Shown piece by piece: positions 25,576 to 33,745 of a DNA stretch of 64,000 nucleotides. Made by a program: the position numbers and the translations under genes. Source of the stretch: JANLSE01 sp038214135 (GTDB taxonomy: Bacteria; Chloroflexota; Chloroflexia; Chloroflexales; Roseiflexaceae); NCBI GenBank assembly GCA_038214135.1, contig JBBQSD010000015.1, forward strand, positions 4,619 through 68,618, in the 5' to 3' direction. Position 1 is the first letter of the stretch; the number at the start of each line of letters is the position of its first letter. The notes below the pieces were generated by a model. That model was given only the letters and a program-made list of their open reading frames with translations, did no database searches and was not told the origin of the DNA.

Positions 25576-26328
25576 TTACACTTCCAGGCGAGCAGGGATG
25601 CGCGTTGGCACCGGCGAGCCAACTGCCTGAACATGGTTGCCCTCATAGCCCATTTTGATCCAGCCTTTTTGGATAGCATAGATCACCGCCATCGTGCGGT
25701 CGTTGACCTGGAGCTTCGAAAGGATCGAGGTAATATGGTTCTTGACCGTCTGGCCGCTGATCGAGAGTTCATTGGCGATCTCTTTATTGGAGAGGCCGCG
25801 AGCGATACAATCCAAAATCTCAATCTCACGCGATGTCAGTGGTGCAAACAAGGCACTGGTACGCTCATCCTCGCTTGAAGCAAGCTCGCGGAACTGGTGC
25901 AGCACCCGTGTTGCCACATGTGGTTTGGCCAGCACACTTTCGTTGATCAGATAGCGGCCACGGGCAACATCGCGGATCATCTGAACCAGATTTTTCGGAT
26001 CAACATCCTTGGAGGAATAGGCGGCGGCACCAACCTTGATCGCCTGGAACAGTTGATCGTCGTCCTCATACACACTCAGCACAATCATGCCGATGCGTGG
26101 ATCGCGGCGCTTGATCACCCGCGCCACCTCAAGCCCATTCAGGCCAGGTAGGTTCACATCCATCAGTACAACATCGGGTAACAGCCGTTCGGCCAGTTTC
26201 ATGGCCTCCTGACCATTCTCGGCCTCACCAACTACTTCCATATCACCTGCCATCTCTAAGCTCCAGCGGATGCCCTGCCGGAAGAGTGGATGGTCATCAA
26301 TAATGAGGACGCGAATACTTGCACTCAT
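25576..26328 (-). CDS. NarL/FixJ-family response regulator
   Basis: A 250-residue two-component regulator. The receiver domain (1-120) has VLIIDDHPLFRQG (acidic pair), VVLMDVNLPGLNG (phosphoacceptor Asp), MIVLSVYEDD and GAAAYSSKD (switch Ser; the usual Lys pair is present as KD). The LuxR-type HTH (about 155-220) reads LTSREIEILDCIARGLSNKEIANELSISGQTVKNHITSILSKLQV. A C-terminal extension of about 25 residues (YEGNHVQAVGSPVPTRIPARLEV) follows the usual end. ATG 26328 has AGGGAG upstream. It follows the histidine kinase by 23 bp and is surely its partner. Confidence 0.95.
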   Translation of the reverse strand: MSASIRVLIIDDHPLFRQGIRWSLEMAGDMEVVGEAENGQEAMKLAERLLPDVVLMDVNLPGLNGLEVARVIKRRDPRIGMIVLSVYEDDDQLFQAIKVGAAAYSSKDVDPKNLVQMIRDVARGRYLINESVLAKPHVATRVLHQFRELASSEDERTSALFAPLTSREIEILDCIARGLSNKEIANELSISGQTVKNHITSILSKLQVNDRTMAVIYAIQKGWIKMGYEGNHVQAVGSPVPTRIPARLEV

Positions 26329-26351
26329 GTGTGTACTCCCTGTCGGAGCGC

Positions 26352-27380
26352 TCATTCGAGCGGTATGACGACTGTTACTTCGGTACCATGACCAGGCCGT
26401 GACGCAACTGTGAGGCGTGCGCCAACCATTTCGGCACGCTCGCGCATACTTGTTAATCCCCAGTTGCTCCGGCCAGCCCGCCGTGCGACTTCGTGCGGAT
26501 CGAAACCAGGGCCTTCATCACGAATGGTAAGCACAAACTGGCCATTCTGTTGGGTCAATCGCACACTCAGCAAGGCGCCACGCGCATATTTTGACGCATT
26601 CTGCAACGCTTCTTGCATGATGCGATAAAGAACGATCTCAACATCTTCGGCCAAGCGTGGCAGCGCTTCAATATCGATCTGCACCTGTGTGGTGTACGTA
26701 TTCATGTAGCCGCGCAGGTATTCCTTGATCGCCTCCGCAAGCCCACGCTCACGAACAATACCTGGTCGCAGATCCGCAATAAACCGCCGAACTTCCTCAA
26801 GCCCCTCACGTGTCGCGCCGCGTAGCCGATCCAGCATTGTGACAAGCCGTACCTGATCGCTGCCCTGCTGCGCCAGTGTATAACACGTCTCTAGCAGCAT
26901 CAATGAATTGGCCAATACCTGTGCTGGCCCATCGTGAACCTCACGGGCAAGCCGTGTTCGCTCTTCCTCACGGCCATGGATAACCTGCGCTCGCAATGCC
27001 ATCGCCCATGGATCATCACTGGTGACTGGCCCGGTCAGCGTATCGCTACTCATAGCAATCTGGCGAATCAGTTGATCGAGTTGCTTCAGTGCGCGGCGCT
27101 CAGCATCGAGCGAATGGGTGAGTTGTTCGGCATGGGCGCGCAACTCTGCAACACGTTTGCCAAACGACTTGGCATCTGGGGCACGCCGCTGGACTGCCGA
27201 ACGTTGCTGAACAACGGCCTCATCAAGCTGTCGTTCAACCTGCCGAAGGGTCATGCTCAACTGATCGCACTCAATCCGAATCCGACCAGCCAGCGCCTGC
27301 AAGCGCGCAAGCTGCTCACCAACAATACTATGCGCTTCGCGAAGCGCAGCCGGGAGCCCGGCGTTGTCTGATGCTCCCAT
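26352..27380 (-). CDS. Soluble DesK/NarX-type histidine kinase
   Basis: A 342-residue kinase without membrane segments. The N-terminal half (about 10-125) is rich in Arg, Glu, Gln and Leu and is probably a coiled coil (LARLQALAGRIRIECDQL, VERQLDEAVVQQR). The HisKA_3 region has REEERTRLAREVHDGPAQVLANSLM with the phosphoacceptor His of EVHDG. The ATPase domain shows IMQEALQNASKYA (N box), IRDEGPGFDP (G1), GLTSMRERAEMVGARL and GHGTEVTVVIP. The ATG at 27380 follows AGGTGGCGAAG. It is cotranscribed with the response regulator. The sensed signal is not evident. The gene diverges from a UlaG-like gene across an AT-rich 130-bp spacer. Confidence 0.93.
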   Translation of the reverse strand: MGASDNAGLPAALREAHSIVGEQLARLQALAGRIRIECDQLSMTLRQVERQLDEAVVQQRSAVQRRAPDAKSFGKRVAELRAHAEQLTHSLDAERRALKQLDQLIRQIAMSSDTLTGPVTSDDPWAMALRAQVIHGREEERTRLAREVHDGPAQVLANSLMLLETCYTLAQQGSDQVRLVTMLDRLRGATREGLEEVRRFIADLRPGIVRERGLAEAIKEYLRGYMNTYTTQVQIDIEALPRLAEDVEIVLYRIMQEALQNASKYARGALLSVRLTQQNGQFVLTIRDEGPGFDPHEVARRAGRSNWGLTSMRERAEMVGARLTVASRPGHGTEVTVVIPLE

Positions 27381-27513
27381 GACTTCGCCACCTAAACGCA
27401 TTCTGCTCTGTACCAAGTGATAATGAATATACTATACTTCACAGGGCTTTACTAGTTACAACGTGTTCACTTCTGCGTCAAATTGTAGACAGTTGTATGA
27501 AAGTAGGTTTTCA

Positions 27514-28335
27514 ATGGCAAAACAATCGGCTGGGCTTATGCAGCAGATCAATGCGCTTGCTGTACCATATGGCCAATTGGCGCTGTGGTCGCTTGGCCAG
27601 GCTGGATTTGTGATCAAGGGTGGGCAAACGCTAGCCTGCATTGATCCATACCTTTCGGATCCGACGCCACTCGGGTTTGGGCGGCGAGCAGCGATTGTAC
27701 TGAACCCAGCAGACCTACCAAATCTAGATGTTGTCTTTGCCACACACGAGCATCTCGATCACGCCGATCCACGCACGCTTGGGCCGATGCTGGCTGCTGC
27801 CGAGGGCGCAACGCTGGTGACATCTGTGCAGGGTATGGCAATTGCCAGCGGTGTGGGAGTTGCGGAATCGCGGATTGTGACGCCCTCCCTTGGGCAGCGG
27901 CATGAGTTAGGCTGGCTGGCATTCACCGCCATCCCAGCAGCCCATTATAGCTATGAGGTCGATCCAATTGGGCGTTCACGCTGGATGGGCTTCCTGATCG
28001 AGTGTAATGGTGTGACGCTCTATCATGCCGGCGATACGATTCTCTTCCCAGAATTGTTGGCAGCCCTGGCTGACGTTCGGGCCGATATTGCCTTGCTGCC
28101 GATCAATGGCCGTGATTTCATGCGCGATCAGCACAATATTATTGGCAATCTGTGGCCACACGAGGCCGTTGATCTGGCGCTACGGGTGCAGGCCAAAGTG
28201 CTGATTGGCATTCATAACGATATGTTTGCGGGCAATCGTGTCGCACCAGGGCTCTTGTTTGATGCCGTCGAACGCCTGGCACCATTCCAACGCTGCCATA
28301 CATTGCAGGCTGGTGAGGCATATATGTATGTGTAG
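27514..28335 (+). CDS. UlaG-like metallo-beta-lactamase fold hydrolase
   Basis: A 273-residue protein of the UlaG (L-ascorbate-6-phosphate lactonase) group. After WSLGQAGFVIKGGQTLACIDPYLSD, the metal motif is FATHEHLDHAD (about 79-89). AIPAAHYSYEVD supplies the next His, LYHAGDTILFPEL the bridging Asp, and LIGIHNDMF a late His. Many relatives are general lactonases or phosphodiesterases, so the substrate cannot be assigned. The start is placed at ATG 27514 rather than the upstream GTG, because MAKQSAGLMQQINAL fits the family. It converges with the phosphotriesterase gene, with 3 bp between the stops. Confidence 0.85.
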   Translation: MAKQSAGLMQQINALAVPYGQLALWSLGQAGFVIKGGQTLACIDPYLSDPTPLGFGRRAAIVLNPADLPNLDVVFATHEHLDHADPRTLGPMLAAAEGATLVTSVQGMAIASGVGVAESRIVTPSLGQRHELGWLAFTAIPAAHYSYEVDPIGRSRWMGFLIECNGVTLYHAGDTILFPELLAALADVRADIALLPINGRDFMRDQHNIIGNLWPHEAVDLALRVQAKVLIGIHNDMFAGNRVAPGLLFDAVERLAPFQRCHTLQAGEAYMYV

Positions 28336-28338
28336 GCG

Positions 28339-29256
28339 TCACCGTGCAAAGGCCCGAAATGGGTTATCGGCAATCAGCGATTGAATGATCGCATCATGAA
28401 TGCCAGCAGCAGCAAGCTTGGGTAAAAACTGTTCGCTGATATAGGTATATGGCTTGGGTATGCCGCCGCCTGGTTTGGCGGGATCGAACCAGCCGCGATC
28501 ATGGCTGAGCAGTATCTGATTGCCGAAGCCAGCATCAAGCATGCGCTGAATTCGATCAAGAAACAGCGCATCGGTGCTGGGGTCGCCAATCCAGTCATAT
28601 TCGATCCAGGCTCCACGCCTGGCCATTTCCAGATTAAGCTCGAAATCCGGATCGGCGCTGGCGTGAATCCAGATGAAGCGCGAACTAGGGAAGCCAACCG
28701 ATTCAAGAATATCGAGTTGATCGCGCACCACCCGACCACGAATAGTGTGGCTGCCGATTGCAGCGCCAACCTGTGCAGCGGCATGGCCAGCAGCACGCAA
28801 AATCTTGGTTTCACACATCGTTAGGCCATCATCGCCAGCACTGAGCTTCACAAAGCCAGCCTGTACAGGCGTGCCACTGATGGTACCCTGCAATTCGCCG
28901 AGCATCCAGGTAGACAGATCGCTCTCTGAAGCGGAATACGCCCAATCCGGCACCCACGGCTCGCGATAAATTCCCGTGGGAACAACAACTGGCATTCCCG
29001 CAGCAATCGATACGGCCAGCAGAATATCGGCCCTGCGCCCAACGCCAATTGGCGCACAATCAACAAGTGCGGTAACGCCAACGGCCTGTGCGCGGCGTAA
29101 TTCTGGTTCCATCAAGCGGATGACATCGGCAGCCTCTGCTTCGGCGTACCCTGGTTGATCGGGTGTGCGCAGATCGACGAAGATGTGTTCGTGTGGAAGA
29201 ATCATCGCAAGTTCGTCGGCTCGTTTGGGGCCAAGGGTTGTGATAAGCTGGGTCAT
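28339..29256 (-). CDS. Phosphotriesterase-family metal-dependent hydrolase
   Basis: A 305-residue TIM-barrel amidohydrolase of the PTE group. The metal ligands appear as LPHEHIFVDL (HxH on strand 1), GIGSHTIRG (His), WIHASADPD (His) and LLSHDRGW (final Asp). VKLSAGDDGLTMCETKIL sits where the carboxylated Lys is expected. PTE relatives are usually lactonases or phosphodiesterases. AAGGAC lies 8 nt before ATG 29256, while an ATG at 29262 is too close to it. It faces the UlaG-like hydrolase tail to tail. A MITE-like element begins about 35 bp upstream of its start. Confidence 0.88.
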   Translation of the reverse strand: MTQLITTLGPKRADELAMILPHEHIFVDLRTPDQPGYAEAEAADVIRLMEPELRRAQAVGVTALVDCAPIGVGRRADILLAVSIAAGMPVVVPTGIYREPWVPDWAYSASESDLSTWMLGELQGTISGTPVQAGFVKLSAGDDGLTMCETKILRAAGHAAAQVGAAIGSHTIRGRVVRDQLDILESVGFPSSRFIWIHASADPDFELNLEMARRGAWIEYDWIGDPSTDALFLDRIQRMLDAGFGNQILLSHDRGWFDPAKPGGGIPKPYTYISEQFLPKLAAAGIHDAIIQSLIADNPFRAFAR

Positions 29257-29290
29257 GTTCATGTCCTTTTTTGTGCTTGATGCATATATG

Positions 29291-29397
29291 CCATAGCAAT
29301 CCTATCGGATAAGAATAGTAGGGCGAGGGGATTTTTTCTTGGGGGCTGCGCCCCCGGTGCCCCCGCTTTTTTACGAATGAAATAGGATTGCTATATC
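29291..29397. mobile_element. MITE-like element with ATAGCAATCCTAT inverted ends
   Basis: ATAGCAATCCTAT at the left (about 29292) and ATAGGATTGCTAT at the right (about 29384) form perfect 13-bp terminal inverted repeats about 105 bp apart. The interior holds GGGGATTTTTTCTTGGGGG and a GGGGGCTGCGCCCCC palindrome. A second, more diverged copy lies at 51162-51251. No clear target duplication is visible. It directly abuts the end of a GGDEF remnant. Confidence 0.7.
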
Positions 29398-29520
29398 AAT
29401 ATCAATCGTGTTGGAAAGCACAATTCGTAGCCGTTCTGCAACCTGCTGGGCTGCCTGCTGATTGGTATCTGGGAGCAATATTGCCACTCCTTCGAGCAAG
29501 TAATGATCAACACAGAGCAT
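29398..29520 (-). pseudogene. Remnant of a GGDEF domain
   Basis: The minus-strand frame reads HYLLEGVAILLPDTNQQAA then QQVAERLRIVLSNT. This aligns position by position with the active-site region of diguanylate cyclases (YGGEEFAILLPDT, then QVAERIR), except that GGEEF has become LLEGV. Nothing of the rest of the domain remains on either side. The frame runs into the MITE-like element. It is a non-functional remnant, probably cut by that insertion. Confidence 0.5.
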
Positions 29521-29728
29521 GAAATCAATTGCAGTTATGTTGGGCATGGAGCATGATAATAGCATAATTATGCAGGGCACCTGTGGGGTGCTGGTTTGCC
29601 TGATCGACATTATCACAGTTTTCTCATCCTATTTTCCCCTGATTGCGCTATGGTGCATGTATGATCTCGCCATTCATTGATCACCCATACTACGAGATTG
29701 ATGGCATTCGTGTTATCTGAGGTAAGTC

Positions 29729-30682
29729 ATGAATCATTTGCAGAAGTACCTGGTCGATGAATTTGTTGAGGATTACCAGGAAGGCCACCTGAACCGCCGC
29801 GATGCGCTCAAGCGGATTGCGGGTATTACAGGGATGGCAGCAGCTATTCAGCTCCTGGCCGCCTGTGGTCAACCGACAACAACAGCAGCACCAACTAGCG
29901 CACCAGCGCCAACGACGGCTGCGGAAGCACCAACGACCGTTCCGGCTCCGGCTGGCTCGGTAGCGAATAGTGTTGCTGCCGATGATCCAACAATCAGTGC
30001 GCAGGCAGTTGAATTTCCGGGTGCGGATGCGACACTGCGTGGCTATCTTGCACGCCCAGTTGCGGAGGGAACCTACCCGATTGTGTTGGTATGCCATGAG
30101 AACCGTGGCCTAACGCCCCATATCGAGGATGTGACGCGGCGTGTCGCGAAGGCCGGCTATATTGGGTTGGCAGTCGATCTGCTTGCCCGTGAGGGTGGCA
30201 CAAGCAAGGTTGCGGATCAGGCAAGCATCCCAGGGTTGCTGAGTGGTGCGCCGCCTGCTCGCCATGTACAGGATTTCAAGAGTGGCCTGACTTATGTGCA
30301 GGGGCAGCCATATGCACAGGCCGATAAGATTGGCATGGTGGGGTTCTGTTTTGGTGGCGGTGTGACCTGGCTTGTGGCTGCTGGTATCCCGGAATTGCGT
30401 GCGGCAGTGCCATTCTATGGCCCACCGCCGCCAGCCGAACAGCTCCCGAATGTGAGTGCAGCAGTGCTGGCGATCTATGCCGAGCGCGATCAACGTATTA
30501 ATGGGAGCCTTCCAACGGTTGAGGCAGCGATGCAGGCTAATGGAAAGACATTTAAGAGCATCATCTACCCCGCATCCGACCATGCGTTCCATAATGATAC
30601 TGGTACGCGCTATAATCCAGAGGCTGCCACGGCTGCATGGGCCGAGACATTGGCCTGGTTCGAGCAGTATGTGAAGGCATAA
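29729..30682 (+). CDS. Exported dienelactone hydrolase-family protein
   Basis: A 317-residue alpha/beta hydrolase. The N-terminus carries NRRDALKRIAGITGMAAAIQLLAACG, a twin-arginine-like signal that ends in a lipobox (LAAC), then a Thr/Ala/Pro-rich linker (about 50-85), as in many Chloroflexota lipoproteins. The enzyme domain has HENRGL, the nucleophile elbow GFCFGGG (Cys, as in dienelactone hydrolases), YAERDQRI (Asp) and SDHAFHND (His), so the Cys-Asp-His triad is complete. GAGGTAAG precedes the ATG. It would act on small esters or lactones outside the cell membrane. A strong hairpin follows. Confidence 0.9.
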   Translation: MNHLQKYLVDEFVEDYQEGHLNRRDALKRIAGITGMAAAIQLLAACGQPTTTAAPTSAPAPTTAAEAPTTVPAPAGSVANSVAADDPTISAQAVEFPGADATLRGYLARPVAEGTYPIVLVCHENRGLTPHIEDVTRRVAKAGYIGLAVDLLAREGGTSKVADQASIPGLLSGAPPARHVQDFKSGLTYVQGQPYAQADKIGMVGFCFGGGVTWLVAAGIPELRAAVPFYGPPPPAEQLPNVSAAVLAIYAERDQRINGSLPTVEAAMQANGKTFKSIIYPASDHAFHNDTGTRYNPEAATAAWAETLAWFEQYVKA

Positions 30683-30710
30683 GGGAACACCGGATGCCGC
30701 TGCGCGCGGC

Positions 30711-30749
30711 AGGGTGCAGGGAACCAGTCGGAACGGTTCCCTGCACCCT
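30711..30749. terminator. Bidirectional hairpin between converging genes
   Basis: A perfect 15-bp stem (AGGGTGCAGGGAACC, 30711-30725, with 30735-30749) with a 9-nt loop lies between the dienelactone hydrolase and LLM oxidoreductase genes. No T-run follows, so its role as terminator rests on position and stem strength. Confidence 0.5.
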
Positions 30750-30782
30750 CCTGCGGCCAATGGTACTCGGTTCTTATCTGCT

Positions 30783-31595
30783 CTAAGCGAGTTTGCGGGC
30801 AAGTTGTTCGATCTGTGCCAATGGAAATGGTGCGCTCACATAGGCAATTGCTCGTGTGAAGCCCATCTGTTGCCATTGTGTCAGCATTCCCTGTGGATCG
30901 GGTAGCAGTTCGCTTAATGCTGGGTGAACCGAGAGATCAAAGCCTGTGCGGGTTCGCCCTGCTGCTTGCAGCCCTTGATCGAGCGCCGCGAGCAGTTCTG
31001 GGTAACGAGCGCGGTTTCGCCATTGCAGGTTCAGCCCATCGGCGTAGCGCCCAGCCAGCTTTGCAATCCCAGGGCCGAGTGCGCCGAGGATCAGTGGCGG
31101 GCGGGGTTGGGGCGCAGGGCTACAGATCGCTTCCTGAAGCGGGTAGTACTGGCCTGCAATGGTCACAGGCTCGCCACGCCAGAGTGCCGGGATGATCTCG
31201 ACGGCCTCACGTAGCCGGGTGTAACGGGCCTTGTTATCGCCCTGATCGATGCCAAAGGGAGCCTGCTCGAATTCTAGCCCGCCCGCACCTAAGCCGAGTT
31301 CGAATCGCCCGCCCGATATTTCTTGGAGTGTTGCGCCGATCTTGGCCAGCCGGGCGGGGTGACGATTGGTGTTATTGGCAACCAACGGACCAAGTTTGAT
31401 CCGCGTGGTCGCTTCAGCAAGGCCTGCCAGCGTCGTCAACCCATCGAGCACTGCTTCATGTGGAGAGTTCCACGAGACATAATGATCCCACACCCAGACT
31501 GAATCGAAGCCAAGGCGATCAAGTAGTTGGGCTGCAGTGCGCAGTTCGTTATAGGTTGTTCCAAAGGTTCCCAGGCATAGGCCGAGTGGTATCAT
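30783..31595 (-). CDS. LLM-class F420-dependent oxidoreductase
   Basis: A 270-residue luciferase-like TIM-barrel protein: LGLCLGTFG at strand 1, LGFDSVWVWDHYVSW, TTRIKLGPLVANNTNRHPARLAKIGATLQEISGGRFELGLGAGG and PPLILGALGPGIAKLAGRYADGLNLQW are all typical of the F420-binding subgroup. It transfers hydride between F420H2 (or FMN) and an unknown substrate. AAGGAG lies six bases before the start. Its upstream spacer holds an inverted heptamer element, and its 3' end faces the hydrolase gene across the hairpin. The cofactor choice (F420 versus FMN) is inferred from the family. Confidence 0.88.
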   Translation of the reverse strand: MIPLGLCLGTFGTTYNELRTAAQLLDRLGFDSVWVWDHYVSWNSPHEAVLDGLTTLAGLAEATTRIKLGPLVANNTNRHPARLAKIGATLQEISGGRFELGLGAGGLEFEQAPFGIDQGDNKARYTRLREAVEIIPALWRGEPVTIAGQYYPLQEAICSPAPQPRPPLILGALGPGIAKLAGRYADGLNLQWRNRARYPELLAALDQGLQAAGRTRTGFDLSVHPALSELLPDPQGMLTQWQQMGFTRAIAYVSAPFPLAQIEQLARKLA

Positions 31596-31618
31596 ATGTA
31601 GCTCCTTGTGATCAGAAC

Positions 31619-31791
31619 AGTATTCAGGAGTCAGGAGTCAGAATGAAGAACCACCCTCACCACTAAACCTACTGCGAGAGGGGCACCGCAGCATGGTAAG
31701 GGAATAAATGAACCACCGAGAAGATGCTCCATCGGAGCGTCTCTACCCTAAATCTGGCTTCTGACTCCTGAATGCTGACTCCTGAATCCCG
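31619..31791. repeat. Inverted AGGAGTC heptamer element
   Basis: The left arm TTCAGGAGTCAGGAGTCAGA (about 31622) and right arm TCTGACTCCTGAATGCTGAC (about 31762) are inverted. The interior holds fragments of the CCCTCACC...GAGAGGGG family and CGGAGCGTCTCTACC. It fills the whole spacer between two minus-strand genes. Confidence 0.75.
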
Positions 31792-31793
31792 CG

Positions 31794-33659
31794 CTAGGGT
31801 GCCCAAACCGGCCAGCGATCATTGAAGGTATTATCGGTGAGCTTGGTGATTGTGCCATCTGGATCAAGCCGTTCGATCTCCCAATCACCATCGGCATTAT
31901 TTGCAAAGGCAATCTGGGTTCCATCAGGCGACCAGACGGGCGTATTGTTATCGGCCGGGCCTATCGTCAGTTGAGTGATATTGCGACCATTGGCATTCAT
32001 CCGAAAGATATGTGTATTCATGCCATCACGGCGGCTCTGAAAGACGATCTGGGTACCATCGGGCGAGAAGCGCGGGAAACCATCTTCGGCGGGATGATTG
32101 GTAAGTTGGCGCGAATGAACCAACCTTGCATCAAGGAGGTTGGTGTAGTATCGCCCCGCGAATGCGCGGCTATCCTGGATATAGGCGAGATCGGCGCGCA
32201 TAATTTCGAAATTGCCGCTGCAATCATCCATCCATGCCAGCGAACGGCCATCGGGGCTCCAGGCTGGCGTTTGATGCGTACAATCCCCGGTTGTCAGTTG
32301 CACCACGCTGCCAACCGTCCCGATACTGCTGCCATCATAGCCGATCAGAAAGAGTTGCGGTTTGCCGGTTCGATCCGAGGTAAACACGACCTTGCTGCCA
32401 TCCGGTGAGATGGCCGGGTTACTCTCGTTGCTTGGCTTTGTCACTGGCGGATAGGGGCTATAGGGGAATGGTGGCGTGGTATCGGTGTATGTCAGGCGGA
32501 TGAGATCGCTGTTTGCGGCATATGGGGCTGCATACACCTGGCGATAGCTGCCATCACTGCGCCGCGAGTCGATCAGCAGTTGTACCGTATCGCTGGCATA
32601 GGCATTCTTGATGCTGTATGGAACCGTCTCGCCTGCACCAGAGGGAATCTGTTGCAGTGGCGACGAACCATCGATGTTCATTCGAAAGACATCCATACGC
32701 CCACCGTTGCGATCCGATGCAAAGAAAATCGGTAGTGGCGATGGGGCCGTGTTCCAGGGTTGGCCGATACGCCAGTAACGCCAGCCAACATAGTGTTGGC
32801 CAACATTGCCCATTTCCACCTGGCTGCCCTTTGGATTCGTTGGTGTGAAGGTCAGCGTCCGCCGTTCATACAATTGCACTAATACATTGCGCTCCTGCCC
32901 GCCAACCATGGTGCGAACCCAGTAGGCATCACTGATTGGGTAGCCCATGAGCGTAATCCAGTCGATCACCAGCCCGGTGCGAACACGGCCATTTTCCAGC
33001 ACACGCCCGCGTTGATTCAAATATTCCCAGAAGATTTGCGGAATGGTGTGGCCGGTTTGATCAATATAGGTAGCCCCACGCGTCTGGTTGGCAAATGGTT
33101 GGTTGAGTTCGTTTTGCAGGCTCAGATTGCCAACCTTGTCGATCATGGTTAAAATCGGTTTCCCGCGTTGGTCGCGATCCCGACGTGGGACGCCAGGTGC
33201 GCTGGCGACACCCTGAAAGGAGGCGTAGGTTGGCGCTTCCTCGTTGATGCTCAGGGCATCGCCAGCCACGGGAATAAATGCTGGTGATGTGGCAAAGAAA
33301 TCGCGTGGATCATCGCCCAATTGACGATAGCCCGTGACCATTTCGACAACCAGCAGCCCGTTGGTGACCGTTATCGTCGTTGGATCAGTTAGTTCCATGC
33401 GACCCTTATCGAAATATTGCACAAGCCGTAGGCCATTTGGTGCCTGGCGATAGAATTCATAGTAATCAAGCCAGGGCTGTGGTCCCCACAACCACCCACG
33501 CTGGCCCAGAACCTGTGCCGCATCCGTCCGCGCCCATTGAGCCAGAAAGGCTGGATGGGCAAAGCTTGTATGATCTGGCGACCAGGGTGCCGAACGCGCT
33601 GGGATTGGAAGCAGCAACGCACATAGGGCCAGCAATGCGAGCAGGGTACGGTAGTTCAT
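31794..33659 (-). CDS. Secreted TolB-like beta-propeller protein
   Basis: A 621-residue protein with a cleavable signal (MNYRTLLALLALCALLLPIPARSA). The first half (about 25-320) is a Chloroflexota-type extracellular domain: GQRGWLWGPQPWLDYYEFYRQAPNG, then VQYFDKGRMELTDP and QHYVGWRYW. The second half (about 325-621) has at least five PD40/TolB repeats, for example ASDRNGGRMDVFRMNIDG, NPAISPDGSKVVFTSDRTG, PRFSPDGTQIVFQSRRDG and TPVWSPDGTQIAFANNADGDWEI, building a propeller. No catalytic residues stand out, so a binding or sensing role outside the cell is likely. The start is ATG 33659. A GGGAGAGGGG palindrome lies just upstream. Confidence 0.85.
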   Translation of the reverse strand: MNYRTLLALLALCALLLPIPARSAPWSPDHTSFAHPAFLAQWARTDAAQVLGQRGWLWGPQPWLDYYEFYRQAPNGLRLVQYFDKGRMELTDPTTITVTNGLLVVEMVTGYRQLGDDPRDFFATSPAFIPVAGDALSINEEAPTYASFQGVASAPGVPRRDRDQRGKPILTMIDKVGNLSLQNELNQPFANQTRGATYIDQTGHTIPQIFWEYLNQRGRVLENGRVRTGLVIDWITLMGYPISDAYWVRTMVGGQERNVLVQLYERRTLTFTPTNPKGSQVEMGNVGQHYVGWRYWRIGQPWNTAPSPLPIFFASDRNGGRMDVFRMNIDGSSPLQQIPSGAGETVPYSIKNAYASDTVQLLIDSRRSDGSYRQVYAAPYAANSDLIRLTYTDTTPPFPYSPYPPVTKPSNESNPAISPDGSKVVFTSDRTGKPQLFLIGYDGSSIGTVGSVVQLTTGDCTHQTPAWSPDGRSLAWMDDCSGNFEIMRADLAYIQDSRAFAGRYYTNLLDARLVHSRQLTNHPAEDGFPRFSPDGTQIVFQSRRDGMNTHIFRMNANGRNITQLTIGPADNNTPVWSPDGTQIAFANNADGDWEIERLDPDGTITKLTDNTFNDRWPVWAP

Positions 33660-33682
33660 GGGGGAACCTTTACGAAGCATTC

Positions 33683-33742
33683 AGCCCTCACCCCTGGCCC
33701 CTCTCCCAATGGGAGAGGGGTGCCCGTAGGGCGGGGTGAGGG
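33683..33742. repeat. CCCTCACCCC...GGTGAGGG palindrome
   Basis: CCCTCACCCCTGGCCCCTCT and its inverse (GAGAGGGGTGCCCG, then GGGGTGAGGG) form a long imperfect hairpin between two genes. Relatives lie at 23566-23610, 41990-42031, 43410-43463, 52470-52500, 57117-57170 and 58338-58400. Confidence 0.75.
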
Positions 33743-33745
33743 CGC

